Of a stretch of DNA of 64,000 nucleotides, positions 53,559 through 62,287 are shown piece after piece. A program made the position numbers and the translations under genes. The first letter of the stretch is position 1. The number at the start of each line of letters is the position of its first letter. The stretch covers positions 1,054,001 through 1,118,000 of the forward strand of contig NZ_CP061281.1 of assembly GCF_014621695.1 (NCBI RefSeq), read 5' to 3'. The notes beneath the pieces are model-generated. The model was not told where the DNA came from, searched no databases, and saw nothing but the letters and a program-made list of their open reading frames with translations. The DNA is from Streptomyces xanthii. Its GTDB lineage: Bacteria; Actinomycetota; Actinomycetes; Streptomycetales; Streptomycetaceae.

Positions 53559-54573
53559 GGTTCCCGGCGACGGTCTCGGTCATCGCGCGCAGGGACTCCT
53601 TCAGGGAGCCCATGGTCGCGAGGACCGCGGTCGGCTCGTAGCCGCAGTGCGCCATGCAGTTGGCGCATCGCGGGTCCTTGCCGCGTCCGTACGCGTCCCA
53701 GTCGGTCTTCTCGATGAGCTCGCGGTACGTGGGCACGTAGCCGTCGCTCATCAGGTAGCAGGGCTTCTGCCAGCCGAACAGGGAGTAGTTCGGGATCGCC
53801 CACGCGGTGCACGGGAAGTCGACCTTGCCCTCGAGGAAGTCGAGGAACAGGGGTGAGTGGTTGAGCCGCCAGCGGCGCCGGTTGCCGCCCGCGAAGGCCT
53901 TCTTGAACAGTTCGCGGGTCTGCGCGACGCCGAGGAAGTGCTCCTGGTCGGGAGCCTTCTCGTAGGCGTAGGCGGGCGAGATCATCATCTCGTCGACCTT
54001 GAGGTCGTCGTTGAGGAAGTTGAGCACCTCGATGATGGTCTGCGGGGTGTCCGTGTTGAAGAAGGTCGAGTTCGTGGTGACCCGGAAGCCGCGCCGCTTG
54101 GCCTCCTTGATCGCCTCGACGGCCTCGTCGAAGACACCCTCCTTGGCCACGGACTCGTCGTGGCGCTCCCGGAGCCCGTCGATGTGCACGGCGAAAGCGA
54201 AGTAGGGCGAGGGCGTGAACTTGTCGATCTTCTTGCGCAGCAGCATCGCGTTGGTGCACAGGAAGACGTACTTTTTCTTGGCCACCAACTGGCGCACGAT
54301 CTCGTCGATCTGAGGGTGCATCAGGGGTTCGCCACCGGCGATGGAGACCATCGGGGCACCGGACTCCAGGACCGCGCCGACGGCCTGCGCCACCGGCATG
54401 CGCTGCTTGAGCACACCGGCCGGGTGCTGGATCTTGCCGCAGCCCTCGCACTTGAGGTTGCACGCGAAGAGGGGTTCCAGCTCGACGATGAGCGGGAACT
54501 TGTCCCGCTTGCGGATCTTCTGTTCAGCGAGATACGTCGCAACCTTGATGGACTGACGGAGCGGCATGGCCAT
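53551..54573 (-). CDS. hpnH: Adenosyl-hopene transferase (radical SAM)
   Basis: 340 residues from [27 protein letters not shown] lies just upstream, so this ATG was preferred to one 39 bases earlier. Radical-SAM cluster C38-x3-C42-x2-C45 in [23 protein letters not shown]-terminal cysteines [12 protein letters not shown]. HpnH adds the 5-deoxyadenosyl group of SAM to hopene (diploptene), founding the C35 side chain. Five bp after hpnG. Confidence 0.97.
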   Translation of the reverse strand: MAMPLRQSIKVATYLAEQKIRKRDKFPLIVELEPLFACNLKCEGCGKIQHPAGVLKQRMPVAQAVGAVLESGAPMVSIAGGEPLMHPQIDEIVRQLVAKKKYVFLCTNAMLLRKKIDKFTPSPYFAFAVHIDGLRERHDESVAKEGVFDEAVEAIKEAKRRGFRVTTNSTFFNTDTPQTIIEVLNFLNDDLKVDEMMISPAYAYEKAPDQEHFLGVAQTRELFKKAFAGGNRRRWRLNHSPLFLDFLEGKVDFPCTAWAIPNYSLFGWQKPCYLMSDGYVPTYRELIEKTDWDAYGRGKDPRCANCMAHCGYEPTAVLATMGSLKESLRAMTETVAGNRG

Positions 54574-54578
54574 CTGGC

Positions 54579-55238
54579 TCACCTCCGGGGGAGCAACAAA
54601 GAACGGTGCCATTCGAAAAAAGCGGGAAGGACGGCACGAAGGACACGGAAAGCCGATAGTCCACCGCGAAGCGTGCCGATCCGGACGAGTTCATGTTCTG
54701 GAGAGTCCACGACCACCCGGACGGCCGCAACCGGGCGGCCCTCCGCGGGCCCGGTCGCGGCCGCCGTGCGCAGCGTGGCCGCGGACTCCATGTCGACGGC
54801 GATCGCGCCGGTGGCCAGCAGGTCTCCGCGCTCGGGGCCGCGCACCACATGGTCGGAGCCGATCAGCGGCCCCGTGTGCACGGTCCGCCCGGGCACGGCC
54901 CTGACCAGCTCTTTCACCAGCAGCTCGGTACCCACACAGGCCGTGCTGCCGTACGGGTCCCGGGTCTCCTCGGCGACGACGAGGTCGCCGGGGTGCATGC
55001 CGGGGGCGAGCCCCGCGCAGAACCCGGTGGCGAGCACGGCGGCCTCGCGCAGGTCCGCGCCCGCGAGCGCCCTGCCGGTGGCGCGTTCGGCGGCCCGGGG
55101 GCCCATGCCGGTGCGCAGGACCGTGGCCGGGATCCGTGCGCCGCCGGTGCGCAGGGCGAGGTGCTCGATGCCCAGCGCGCAGGCGATGAGCAGCGGCACG
55201 GTGTCCGGCGGGGGTGCGGCCGCCGGGTGCTCGGTCAT
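54579..55238 (-). CDS. hpnG: Hopanoid-associated nucleosidase/phosphorylase
   Basis: 219 residues from MTEHPAAAPPPDT. Purine-nucleosidase-like core: VLRTGMGPRAAERAT, ATGFCAGLAPGMHPGDLVVAEE, AIAVDMESAATL (active-site ME). HpnG removes adenine from adenosylhopane, giving ribosylhopane. Start shares one base with the shc stop (TGATG). Confidence 0.93.
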   Translation of the reverse strand: MTEHPAAAPPPDTVPLLIACALGIEHLALRTGGARIPATVLRTGMGPRAAERATGRALAGADLREAAVLATGFCAGLAPGMHPGDLVVAEETRDPYGSTACVGTELLVKELVRAVPGRTVHTGPLIGSDHVVRGPERGDLLATGAIAVDMESAATLRTAAATGPAEGRPVAAVRVVVDSPEHELVRIGTLRGGLSAFRVLRAVLPAFFEWHRSLLLPRR

Positions 55239-57244
55239 CAGCTCCCCTCGGCCGGGGCCGCGGCGCGGTCCGTGAACGGTTCTCCGTGGACGTACCGGCC
55301 GAGCGCGGTCAGCGGGAAGACCTGCCGGTACAGGTGGTAGTTGATCGAGAAGTCCCAGGGGAATCCGGTGCCGGTGAAGTACGGCTCGTCCCAGGTGCCG
55401 TCCTCCGTCTGGGTGTCGGCGAGGAACGCGACGCCGCGCTCGGCGGCCTTGGAGTCCCTCTCGCCGGCCGCGAGGAGCGCGAGGAGCGCCCAGCCGGTCT
55501 GCGAGGCGGTGGAGACGCCGTGGCCCTTCCAGTCCTCGTATCGGTACGAACGCAGGTCCTCGCCCCAGCCGCCGTCCTCGTTCTGCACCGACTCCAGCCA
55601 GGCGACCGCGCGGCGGATCGCGGGGTGCGTCTTCGGCAGGCCCGCGGCGACGAGGGCGGGCACGACGGACCCGGTGCCGTAGACGTAGTTGACGCCCCAG
55701 CGGCCGAACCAGGCGCCGTTCGCCTCCTGTTCGGCGAGGAGCCACTGGATGCCGCGGCGGGTGCGCGGGTCCCGGGTGCGGCCTTCGACGGCGAGCATCT
55801 CGACGACGTGCGCGGTGACGTCGGCGGACGGCGGGTCGATGACCTCGCCGAAGTCGCAGAACGGCAGCCGGTTGGGGAACGGGCTGGTGTTGTCGACGTC
55901 GAAGGCGCCCCACGCGCCGTTCTTCGACTGCATGCCCAGGTTCCAGCGCACGCCGCGCTCGATCGCCTTCTCCAGGCGCGGCCGGTCGGGGTGGTTCACC
56001 CGGCGCAGGGCGAGGACGACCTCGGCGGTGTCGTCGATGTCGGGGTAGTTGTCGTTGTGGAACTCGAACGCCCAGCCGCCGGGCTCCAGTCGGGGCCTTC
56101 GCACCGACCAGTCACCGGGCCGGTCGATCTGTTCGTCCAGCATCCAGCCGGCGGCCTTGACGAGCGCCGGATGGTCGGCGGGCAGTCCCGCGTCGGCGAG
56201 CGCGATGGTCGCCAGGCAGGTGTCCCATACGGGCGACTGGCAGGCCTCGATCATCCGGGCCCCGTCCTCGCGCCACACCGCGAACCGGTCCAGGGACTCC
56301 AGGCCGGCCTTGAGGACGGGGTGGTCGAGGTCGTAGCCGAGCAGGTGCAGGGCGATGACGGAGTAGACGGCCGGGGGCTGGATGCCGCCCCAGCAGCCGT
56401 CGTTCTCCTGCCGCTCGATGATCCAGCGGGCCGCCGTGTTCATCGCGGCCTTGCGCAGCGGCTTGAGGGCCACCTTCCGGTAGCCGTGCATGAGCTGGTC
56501 GAGGCGCTGGAAGGCGCCGTCCCAACTGGCCACGGGCGCCAGGGGCCTGCGGGGGTTCGGGTTGCGGGGGTCGGTGTGCAGCTCGTCGAGCGGGAAGGGC
56601 GCGGGCCGCACCGGACGCTTCGCGGACACGATGGTGAGCGGGACGATGGTCTGCCGGGCCCAGCAGCCGAAGTCGTAGATGTTGAGCGGCATCCACTTCG
56701 GGAAGTAGATGAGCTCGGGCGGGAGTTCGGGCAGGTCGTCCCACTTCCACCAGCCGAACAGGGCCAGCCAGATGCGGGTGAAGACGCGGCTGGCCGCGAT
56801 GCCGCCGCGCTCGCGGACCCACGCGGACGCCCTGGCCATGTGGGGGTCTTCCGGCTCGTCGCCGGCCAGGCGCAGGGCGACGTAGGCCTCGACGGTGGCG
56901 GAGAGGTCGCCGGGGCCGCCGTAGAAAGTGGCCCAGGCGCCGTCCTCGCGCTGCTCGCCGCGGATGAAGAGGGCGGCGGCCTCCGTGACGGCCCGGTCGC
57001 GGATGCCGAGGAACTGGCGGAGCAGCAGGTCCTCGGCGTCCATCGTCACGTTGGTGTCGAGGTCGCCCTTCCACCAGCCCCGCTCGTCCTGCCGGGCGAG
57101 CAGGAACTCGGTGGCACGCTGTATGGCTCGTCCGGCGGCGGCCCGTGCCCCTGCCGCGTCGGGCGTCGCCCCCGCGGGGGCGGTGGTGGCCGCGGTCGCC
57201 TCGGGAGCGGGCGCTCCGGTGCTTCCGTCGGTCGTCGCTGTCAT
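55238..57244 (-). CDS. shc: Squalene-hopene cyclase
   Basis: 668 residues. Membrane-bound cyclase forming the pentacyclic hopene in one step. Protonating DxDD motif D402-I-D404-D405 in YPDIDDTAEVV; multiple QW repeats (QENDGCWGGI, QEANGAWFGRW, QNEDGGWGED, QTEDGTWDE); WMPLNIYDFGCWARQT. N-terminal ~38 residues are low-complexity Ala/Thr. 102 bp after the polyprenyl synthase gene, a gap that could hold an internal promoter. Confidence 0.98.
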   Translation of the reverse strand: MTATTDGSTGAPAPEATAATTAPAGATPDAAGARAAAGRAIQRATEFLLARQDERGWWKGDLDTNVTMDAEDLLLRQFLGIRDRAVTEAAALFIRGEQREDGAWATFYGGPGDLSATVEAYVALRLAGDEPEDPHMARASAWVRERGGIAASRVFTRIWLALFGWWKWDDLPELPPELIYFPKWMPLNIYDFGCWARQTIVPLTIVSAKRPVRPAPFPLDELHTDPRNPNPRRPLAPVASWDGAFQRLDQLMHGYRKVALKPLRKAAMNTAARWIIERQENDGCWGGIQPPAVYSVIALHLLGYDLDHPVLKAGLESLDRFAVWREDGARMIEACQSPVWDTCLATIALADAGLPADHPALVKAAGWMLDEQIDRPGDWSVRRPRLEPGGWAFEFHNDNYPDIDDTAEVVLALRRVNHPDRPRLEKAIERGVRWNLGMQSKNGAWGAFDVDNTSPFPNRLPFCDFGEVIDPPSADVTAHVVEMLAVEGRTRDPRTRRGIQWLLAEQEANGAWFGRWGVNYVYGTGSVVPALVAAGLPKTHPAIRRAVAWLESVQNEDGGWGEDLRSYRYEDWKGHGVSTASQTGWALLALLAAGERDSKAAERGVAFLADTQTEDGTWDEPYFTGTGFPWDFSINYHLYRQVFPLTALGRYVHGEPFTDRAAAPAEGS

Positions 57245-57346
57245 GGCTATCCCTTCACGCAGTGGAGCTGAATGCTGGGTAACCGTCGGCCGATGCCCCG
57301 GTGGAACACCGGCCGGCGACTGCGAGCTATATGGAGCCGATGGCGA

Positions 57347-58471
57347 TCATCTCTTCCGTACGACGACGAAGTCGGCGAGCGCGGCGAACTGCGCGCGCAC
57401 CGAGGCGGGCATCTGGACCGTGTCCAGGGCTTCGAGGGCGACGGCGTGCTGGCGCCGGGCCTCCTCGGCGGTCCACTCGCGTCCGCCGGCCTCCTCGATG
57501 AGGGCGGCGCGGGCGGCGAAGTCCTCCTCGGTGAAGGTGTCGAAGTCGACGTTCTTGGCGTCGGCGGCGAGGATCTCGCCGAGCCGCTCGGAGGCCGGGC
57601 CGCCCGCGCCGAGCGCGGCCACGACGGGCAGCGACTTCTTGCGCTGGCGCAGGTCGCTCCAGGTCTGCTTGCCGGTCGACTCGGGGTCGCCCCAGATGCC
57701 GAGCAGGTCGTCGACGGCCTGGAAGGCGAGGCCCAGGTGGTAGCCGTACTTCTCCAGGGCGTCGGCGGTGGCGTCGTCGGCGCCGCCGAGGACCGCGCCG
57801 ATGGAGGAGGCGCAGGCGAGCAGGGCGCCCGTCTTGTTGCCCTCCATCTCCAGGCACTCCTCGACGGTGACGCGCTCGCGGTGCTCGTAGCTGATGTCCT
57901 GCGCCTGACCGTCGATCAGGGCGCGGGAGGCGGTGGTGAGGCGGCGCGTGGCGCGGCCCGCGTCGACGGTCTCCAGCTCGAGGAGCACCTCGTTGGCCAG
58001 CGCGAACAGGGCGTCGCCGACGAGGATCGCCTGGGCCGGGCCGTGCACCTTCCACACGGTGTCCCGGTGGCGGCGCTGCTCGTCGCCGTCCATCAGGTCG
58101 TCGTGCAGCAGCGAGAAGTTGTGGACCAGTTCCACGGCGACGGCGCCGGGGACGCCGACCTCGGGGGCGGCTCCGGCGGCCTGTGCCGACAGCACGGCGA
58201 GCGCGGGGCGCACGGCCTTGCCGCCGTCCCCGTCGGACGGGTTGCCCGCGGCGTCGATCCACCCGAAGTGGTAGGCGGCGACGGTGTCCATGGGCGGGGC
58301 GAGGCGCTCGACGGCCGCCTTGAGCACCGGCGTGGCCAGCGTTCGGCCGCGCTCCAGAAGCGCGGTCACGTCCACCGCGTCGGCAGCCGCTTCGGCCGAG
58401 GGCACAGGTGGCACAGTCTCTCCTTGTTGTACAGGTGTCGGCGCTTGCGCCGTGGGAAGTTCGATGCTCAC
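57347..58471 (-). CDS. Polyprenyl diphosphate synthase (farnesyl/geranylgeranyl type)
   Basis: 374 residues; GTG with GGGAGG upstream, overlapping hpnE by 4 bp. First Asp-rich motif D124-D125-LM-D128 in LLHDDLMDGD, second FQAVDDLLGIWGD (254-262), GKAVRPALAVLSAQ for diphosphate binding. The residues before the first motif (ELVHNFSLLHDD) are compatible with farnesyl diphosphate output for squalene synthesis, but chain length cannot be fixed by eye. Confidence 0.93.
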   Translation of the reverse strand: MSIELPTAQAPTPVQQGETVPPVPSAEAAADAVDVTALLERGRTLATPVLKAAVERLAPPMDTVAAYHFGWIDAAGNPSDGDGGKAVRPALAVLSAQAAGAAPEVGVPGAVAVELVHNFSLLHDDLMDGDEQRRHRDTVWKVHGPAQAILVGDALFALANEVLLELETVDAGRATRRLTTASRALIDGQAQDISYEHRERVTVEECLEMEGNKTGALLACASSIGAVLGGADDATADALEKYGYHLGLAFQAVDDLLGIWGDPESTGKQTWSDLRQRKKSLPVVAALGAGGPASERLGEILAADAKNVDFDTFTEEDFAARAALIEEAGGREWTAEEARRQHAVALEALDTVQMPASVRAQFAALADFVVVRKR

Positions 58472-59856
58472 GCCGCCTCCCGGAACAGATGGCCGCGGGG
58501 GCGGTCGAGGGCGGCGAGGGCCGCGTCGGCGGCGCTGACACCGCTGCGCACCGCGCCTTCCATGGTCGCGGGCCACCCGGTGGCGGTCCACGCGCCGGCC
58601 AGGTAGAGGCCGGGGGCCTTGGTGCGGGCCGACGGCCGCAGCGCGCCGACGCCGGGGGCCGGCGCGAAGGTGGCGGTCCGCTCCCGGGTCACGAAGAAGT
58701 CGTGGATCTTGGCGCCGCGGGCGGCGGGCAGCAGCCGCTCCAGCTCGGGCAGATAGCGCTCGCGCAGCACGGCGACGGGTTCGTCGATCTCGTCCTGGGC
58801 GGCGGACTGCGAGATCGCCAGATACTGACCCTCGGTGAGCCCGGAGGCCTCGGTACGGTCGAAGACCCACTGCACGGGCGAGCCGAGCGCCGTGAAGAAG
58901 GGCTGCTTGAGCACCTTGCGGCCGTAGACGACGTGCAGGTTGAGGATCGGCGCGGTGCCGATGCCGAGCAGCCGCTCGGGGGCGTCCAGCGCGCCGTCGG
59001 GCAGCAGGTCGTGGGCCTCGCGCTGGGGCACGGCGAGCACGACGGTGTCGGCGTCGAGGACCTCGCCCGAGGCGTCCGGGCCTTCGGGCACCTCGACCGC
59101 CCACCGCCCGTCCTGCGTGCGGGAGACGGAGCTGACACGGGTGCGCAGGGCGATGCGCACACCGGCGGCGTCCAGCGCCTTGCGGGCCAGGGTGTCGTGG
59201 AGTTCGCCGAGGGGCACGCGCGCCCAGCCGATGTCGGCGGCGCCGTTCTCCGACAGCAGACCGGTCTTGAAGACCATCGCGGCGAGGCCGAGCGAGGACT
59301 GGCCCGCCACCGCGTTCAGGGTCGCTACGCCGACGAGGTCCCAGAGCGCCTCGACGGCGCGCGGCGACTGGCCGTGCGCGGCGAGCCAGGAGCCGAAGTC
59401 CTGGGTGTCGAGCGCCGGGTCCAGCGGGTCGAGGGCCTTGAGGGCGAGCGCGGCACGGCCGACCTTGGCCCGCTCGGCCAGGGACAGGTGCGGGTACGTG
59501 GCGAGGCTCTTCGCGAGGTGCAGCGGCACGGGCAGCCCGGAGCGGCGCAGCCGGCCGAGCCGGCCCCGGTCGGCGTCGAGCACGGGGACGTCGAGCCGGT
59601 CCTGGAGCGGCGCGAGCGCGGTGGCGTCGATGCGGTCGAGGAACCAGCGGTACGCGGTGCAGCAGCGCAGGTACACGTGCTGGCCGTTGTCGATGGTGAG
59701 GTCGCCGCGCTTGAAGGAGAAGGCGAGCCCGCCGAGCCGGGGGCGCCCTTCGAGGAGCGTGACGTCCATGCCGCCGTCGGCGAGGGCGAGCGCGGCGGTG
59801 ACTCCGGCGAGTCCGCCGCCGACGACGACCGCGCTGCGCCTGTGGGTCTCACTCAT
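58468..59856 (-). CDS. hpnE: Hydroxysqualene dehydroxylase
   Basis: 462 residues. FAD amine-oxidase fold: VVVGGGLAGVTAALALADGGMDVTLLE (in parts), GQHVYLRCCTAYRWFL, GTAPILNLHVVYG, GLYLAGAWTATGWPATMEGAVRSG (in parts). With HpnC and HpnD it makes squalene from two farnesyl diphosphates: HpnE reduces hydroxysqualene. Often misnamed phytoene desaturase. ATG overlaps the stop of the 49-codon gene before it. Confidence 0.96.
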   Translation of the reverse strand: MSETHRRSAVVVGGGLAGVTAALALADGGMDVTLLEGRPRLGGLAFSFKRGDLTIDNGQHVYLRCCTAYRWFLDRIDATALAPLQDRLDVPVLDADRGRLGRLRRSGLPVPLHLAKSLATYPHLSLAERAKVGRAALALKALDPLDPALDTQDFGSWLAAHGQSPRAVEALWDLVGVATLNAVAGQSSLGLAAMVFKTGLLSENGAADIGWARVPLGELHDTLARKALDAAGVRIALRTRVSSVSRTQDGRWAVEVPEGPDASGEVLDADTVVLAVPQREAHDLLPDGALDAPERLLGIGTAPILNLHVVYGRKVLKQPFFTALGSPVQWVFDRTEASGLTEGQYLAISQSAAQDEIDEPVAVLRERYLPELERLLPAARGAKIHDFFVTRERTATFAPAPGVGALRPSARTKAPGLYLAGAWTATGWPATMEGAVRSGVSAADAALAALDRPRGHLFREAA

Positions 59857-60002
59857 GCGCCCTCCCCCTCGACGGCCGCGGCGGGTGCGGTGTCCGCGCG
59901 GCGGACCGTCGCCTGCTGGGACGCCGGGTCGCGGTGGAGGGTTGCGCGCCGCTTGCGCGGGGCGCCGGGGGCCGGCCGGGTGCCGGGTCGCGGAGTGCTC
60001 AT
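59853..60002 (-). CDS. Small basic protein between hpnD and hpnE
   Basis: 49 residues, MSTPRPGTRPAPGAPRKRRATL..., from an ATG that shares a base with the hpnD stop (TGATG) and a stop that overlaps the hpnE ATG (ATGA). Both junctions are the translation-coupling type used all along this operon, so a real gene is likely. It is basic in the first half and acidic at the end (AVEGEG). The KRRATL...AS..AT core recalls, from memory, DUF6380-type peptides, and the S. coelicolor locus numbering leaves one gene (SCO6761) at this place. Function unknown. Confidence 0.7.
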   Translation of the reverse strand: MSTPRPGTRPAPGAPRKRRATLHRDPASQQATVRRADTAPAAAVEGEGA

Positions 60003-60952
60003 CAGGCGCGCCCCCGCAGGGCGGCGCGCGAGACGGTTCTCGCGTCGAGTCCGGACAGGCCGCGCACGGCGACGTAGGCCTTCTCGCGGCCGGGCAGCGA
60101 GACGCGGCCGCGCAGGACGCCCTCGGGGTCGCGCTCGATGCGGTCGAGCAGCCGCCGGTAGATGCCGGCCATCGCGGCGACGCAGGCGCCGGAGCGGCGG
60201 TCGAGCATGGGCAGCAGCCGGTAGCCCTCGGCGAACAGAGCGCGGGCGCGCCGCACCTCGAAGTGGACGAGGCCCGCGAAGTCCGAGCCGGGCGGCGGGG
60301 TGGGCCCGTCGAACCCGGCGGAGCAGCCGAACTTGGCGAGGTCGTCGGCGGGCAGGTAGGTGCGCCCGTCGGCGGCGTCCTCGCGCACGTCCCGGAGGAT
60401 GTTGGTGAGCTGGAGCGCGAGACCGAGCGTGTCGGCGTACTCGGGCGCCCGCTCGGCTCCGCGCGCCCCCGGTTCGGTGCCGAACACGCCGAGGGAGACC
60501 CGCCCGATCGCCCCGGCGACGCAGCGGCAGTAGACCTTGAGGTCGTCCCAGGTCTCGTACGTCTGGCCGTTCAGGTCCATGACGACGCCGTCGATCAGCT
60601 CGTCGAGCCCGCCGAGCGGGATCGGGAAGCGGTGCGCGGCGTGCGCGAGCGCGACGGCCACCGGGTCGGTGTCGTCCTCGGCGACCTCGCCGTCGCGGAT
60701 CCGGGCGAGCAGGGCCCGGGTCTCGTCGAGCCGCTGCGCCTTCACCTCGGGCGCCAGCGTGCCGTCGCCGATGTCGTCGACGCGGCGCGAGAACGCGTAC
60801 ACGGCGGACATGGCGCGGCGCTTCGCGGTCGGCAGCAGTCGGATGCCGTAGGCGAAGTTGCGGGCCTGCCGGCCCGTGACGGTCTCGCAGTAGCTGTATG
60901 CGGCGAGCACCGGTGCCGACATCTGCTGGTCAGACTCCACGGCCTTGCTCAC
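60002..60952 (-). CDS. hpnD: Presqualene diphosphate synthase
   Basis: 316 residues. Trans-isoprenyl synthase: first Asp motif SRRVDDIGDGT, second LQLTNILRDVREDAADGRTYLP (in parts), YCRCVAGAIGRVSLGVFG. HpnD condenses two farnesyl diphosphates to presqualene diphosphate. Overlaps hpnC by 4 bp. Phytoene synthase shares the fold; the hpnC-hpnE context decides. Confidence 0.95.
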   Translation of the reverse strand: MSKAVESDQQMSAPVLAAYSYCETVTGRQARNFAYGIRLLPTAKRRAMSAVYAFSRRVDDIGDGTLAPEVKAQRLDETRALLARIRDGEVAEDDTDPVAVALAHAAHRFPIPLGGLDELIDGVVMDLNGQTYETWDDLKVYCRCVAGAIGRVSLGVFGTEPGARGAERAPEYADTLGLALQLTNILRDVREDAADGRTYLPADDLAKFGCSAGFDGPTPPPGSDFAGLVHFEVRRARALFAEGYRLLPMLDRRSGACVAAMAGIYRRLLDRIERDPEGVLRGRVSLPGREKAYVAVRGLSGLDARTVSRAALRGRA

Positions 60953-61860
60953 CCCTCTCCTCGCAGAGTGGCTCCCGCCTCGCGCAGCAGACGGAGTCGA
61001 TTGGGCCTGGGCGGTCCGGGCAGGACGTCGTACGAAGCGTCGGTGATCGCGTGCACCGCCGCCTTCCCCCCGGCCACGAACCCGGCCAGCAGCAGCTTCA
61101 GCCTGCCGGGGACGCTACCCACCAGGGGGGTGCCTTCATTCAGCAGCTCACGGGCGCGTTCCGCCTCGTACGCGACCAGGGCGCGCACCGATGCGCCGGC
61201 GCTCGGCGCCGCGAGATCCGCCTCCTGGACGTGGAACCGGCGCATGTCCTCGGCCGGCAGGTAGATCCGGTCGCGGCCGAGGTCCTCGGCGACGTCCTGC
61301 AGGTGCTCGACGATCTGCAGCCCGGTGCAGACGGCGTCGGACCTGCGGATGCGCTCGGGGGTCGCGGTGCCGGTGATGGCGAGCACGAGCCGGCCCACGG
61401 GGTTCGCGGACAACTCGCAGTAGGCGAGCAGCTCGTCCCAGGTCTCGTAGCGGCTGACGAGCTGGTCCTGGCGGTTGGCCCGCACGAGGCCGAGGAAGGG
61501 CTCGGGGGTGAGGGAGCGGCGCCGGACGGTGGGCTGCAGGGCGCGCAGCAGGGGGTGGTGCGGGGTCCCGTCGAAGACGCGCGCGAGGTCGGCCTCGAAG
61601 GCGTCCAGCATCACCAGCGGGTCGTGCGCCTTTTCGGGTGGCACGCCCAGGTGGCGGGCGTCGGCGCCGCCGGGGTCGAGGTCGCCGTCGCCGATGTCGT
61701 CGACGAGGCGCGCGAAGCCGTAGACGGCCATCAGGTCGTCGCGCCAGGCGCGGGGCAGGAAGAAGGGGGCCACCGGAAAGTTCTCGTCGGCGGCCTTGGC
61801 GAGCGTCGCGTCCTGCGGGGCCTGCACGGCTTCCGGGCGCACGCGGGGGGATGCGGTCAC
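60949..61860 (-). CDS. hpnC: Hydroxysqualene synthase
   Basis: 303 residues. Same family as HpnD: FARLVDDIGDGDLD, YCELSANPVGRLVLAI, GLQIVEHLQDVAEDLGRDRIYLP (in parts). Converts presqualene diphosphate to hydroxysqualene. First annotated enzyme of the operon. Its GTG overlaps the stop of a 22-codon upstream ORF, and there is no separate strong ribosome site, so its translation may depend on that ORF. Confidence 0.95.
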   Translation of the reverse strand: MTASPRVRPEAVQAPQDATLAKAADENFPVAPFFLPRAWRDDLMAVYGFARLVDDIGDGDLDPGGADARHLGVPPEKAHDPLVMLDAFEADLARVFDGTPHHPLLRALQPTVRRRSLTPEPFLGLVRANRQDQLVSRYETWDELLAYCELSANPVGRLVLAITGTATPERIRRSDAVCTGLQIVEHLQDVAEDLGRDRIYLPAEDMRRFHVQEADLAAPSAGASVRALVAYEAERARELLNEGTPLVGSVPGRLKLLLAGFVAGGKAAVHAITDASYDVLPGPPRPNRLRLLREAGATLRGEG

Positions 61861-61925
61861 CGGGTGCGGCCCGCTTCCGCGAGGACGGCGAGAGCCTCGT
61901 GGAGCTGGACAGTTTCCGTAGCCAT
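61857..61925 (-). CDS. 22-codon upstream ORF coupled to hpnC
   Basis: MATETVQLHEALAVLAEAGR.. ending in TGA inside the GTGA of the hpnC start. GGGAG stands about 10 nt before its ATG, a better ribosome site than hpnC has. Could be a translation-coupling leader. The peptide, mostly helical and Ala/Glu/Leu-rich, has no obvious attenuator residues. Confidence 0.5.
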   Translation of the reverse strand: MATETVQLHEALAVLAEAGRTR

Positions 61926-62287
61926 TGCCGTCACATCTCCCGTTCTACACTGCGGACCCAATACATCCTATTTCGGACACGCCGCCCGGCCTCCCGCACG
62001 GCGAGCTCTCCCCCTCCGGTCCGGGGTGCCGCGTATTATCGCCCCACTTGCCGCGAATCGGCACCGGTACAGCTTACGTTGTACAACGCGACGTGCCACG
62101 ACGGGGCATTCCGCGCATCACAACAACACACCGATCGTGGCCAAGATTCCTCCGGGGCAGGGAAGTTGACCCGGCCTTGACCTTGATCGCCACATAGTTG
62201 GCAACTGCAGACATATCGCAGGCCCCACCGGGTGAACACCGGTGGGGCCTGTGATGACGCGTGCGACGGCGACAGGGTTGAGAAGCT
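61926..62287. other. Intergenic stretch before the hopanoid operon
   Basis: 362 bp, less GC-rich than the genes. Holds a perfect 12-bp palindrome CGTTGTACAACG at 62077-62088 and the exporter terminator at 62219-62251. The hopanoid promoter must lie here but no convincing -10/-35 pair could be chosen. Confidence 0.65.
62219..62251 (-). terminator. Terminator of the ABC exporter genes
   Basis: 13-bp perfect stem CAGGCCCCACCGG / CCGGTGGGGCCTG with a 7-nt loop, 36 bp past the ATPase stop. Confidence 0.9.

Noticed and set aside
58425..58434. TTGTTGTACA in the prenyl synthase gene resembling the palindrome at 62077
   Set aside because: Only half a match and inside coding sequence; no reason to see a shared operator.
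58468..60952. hpnD/hpnE as carotenoid (phytoene) genes
   Set aside because: The fold is shared with phytoene synthase and desaturase, but the hpnC-D-E plus shc arrangement points to squalene synthesis.
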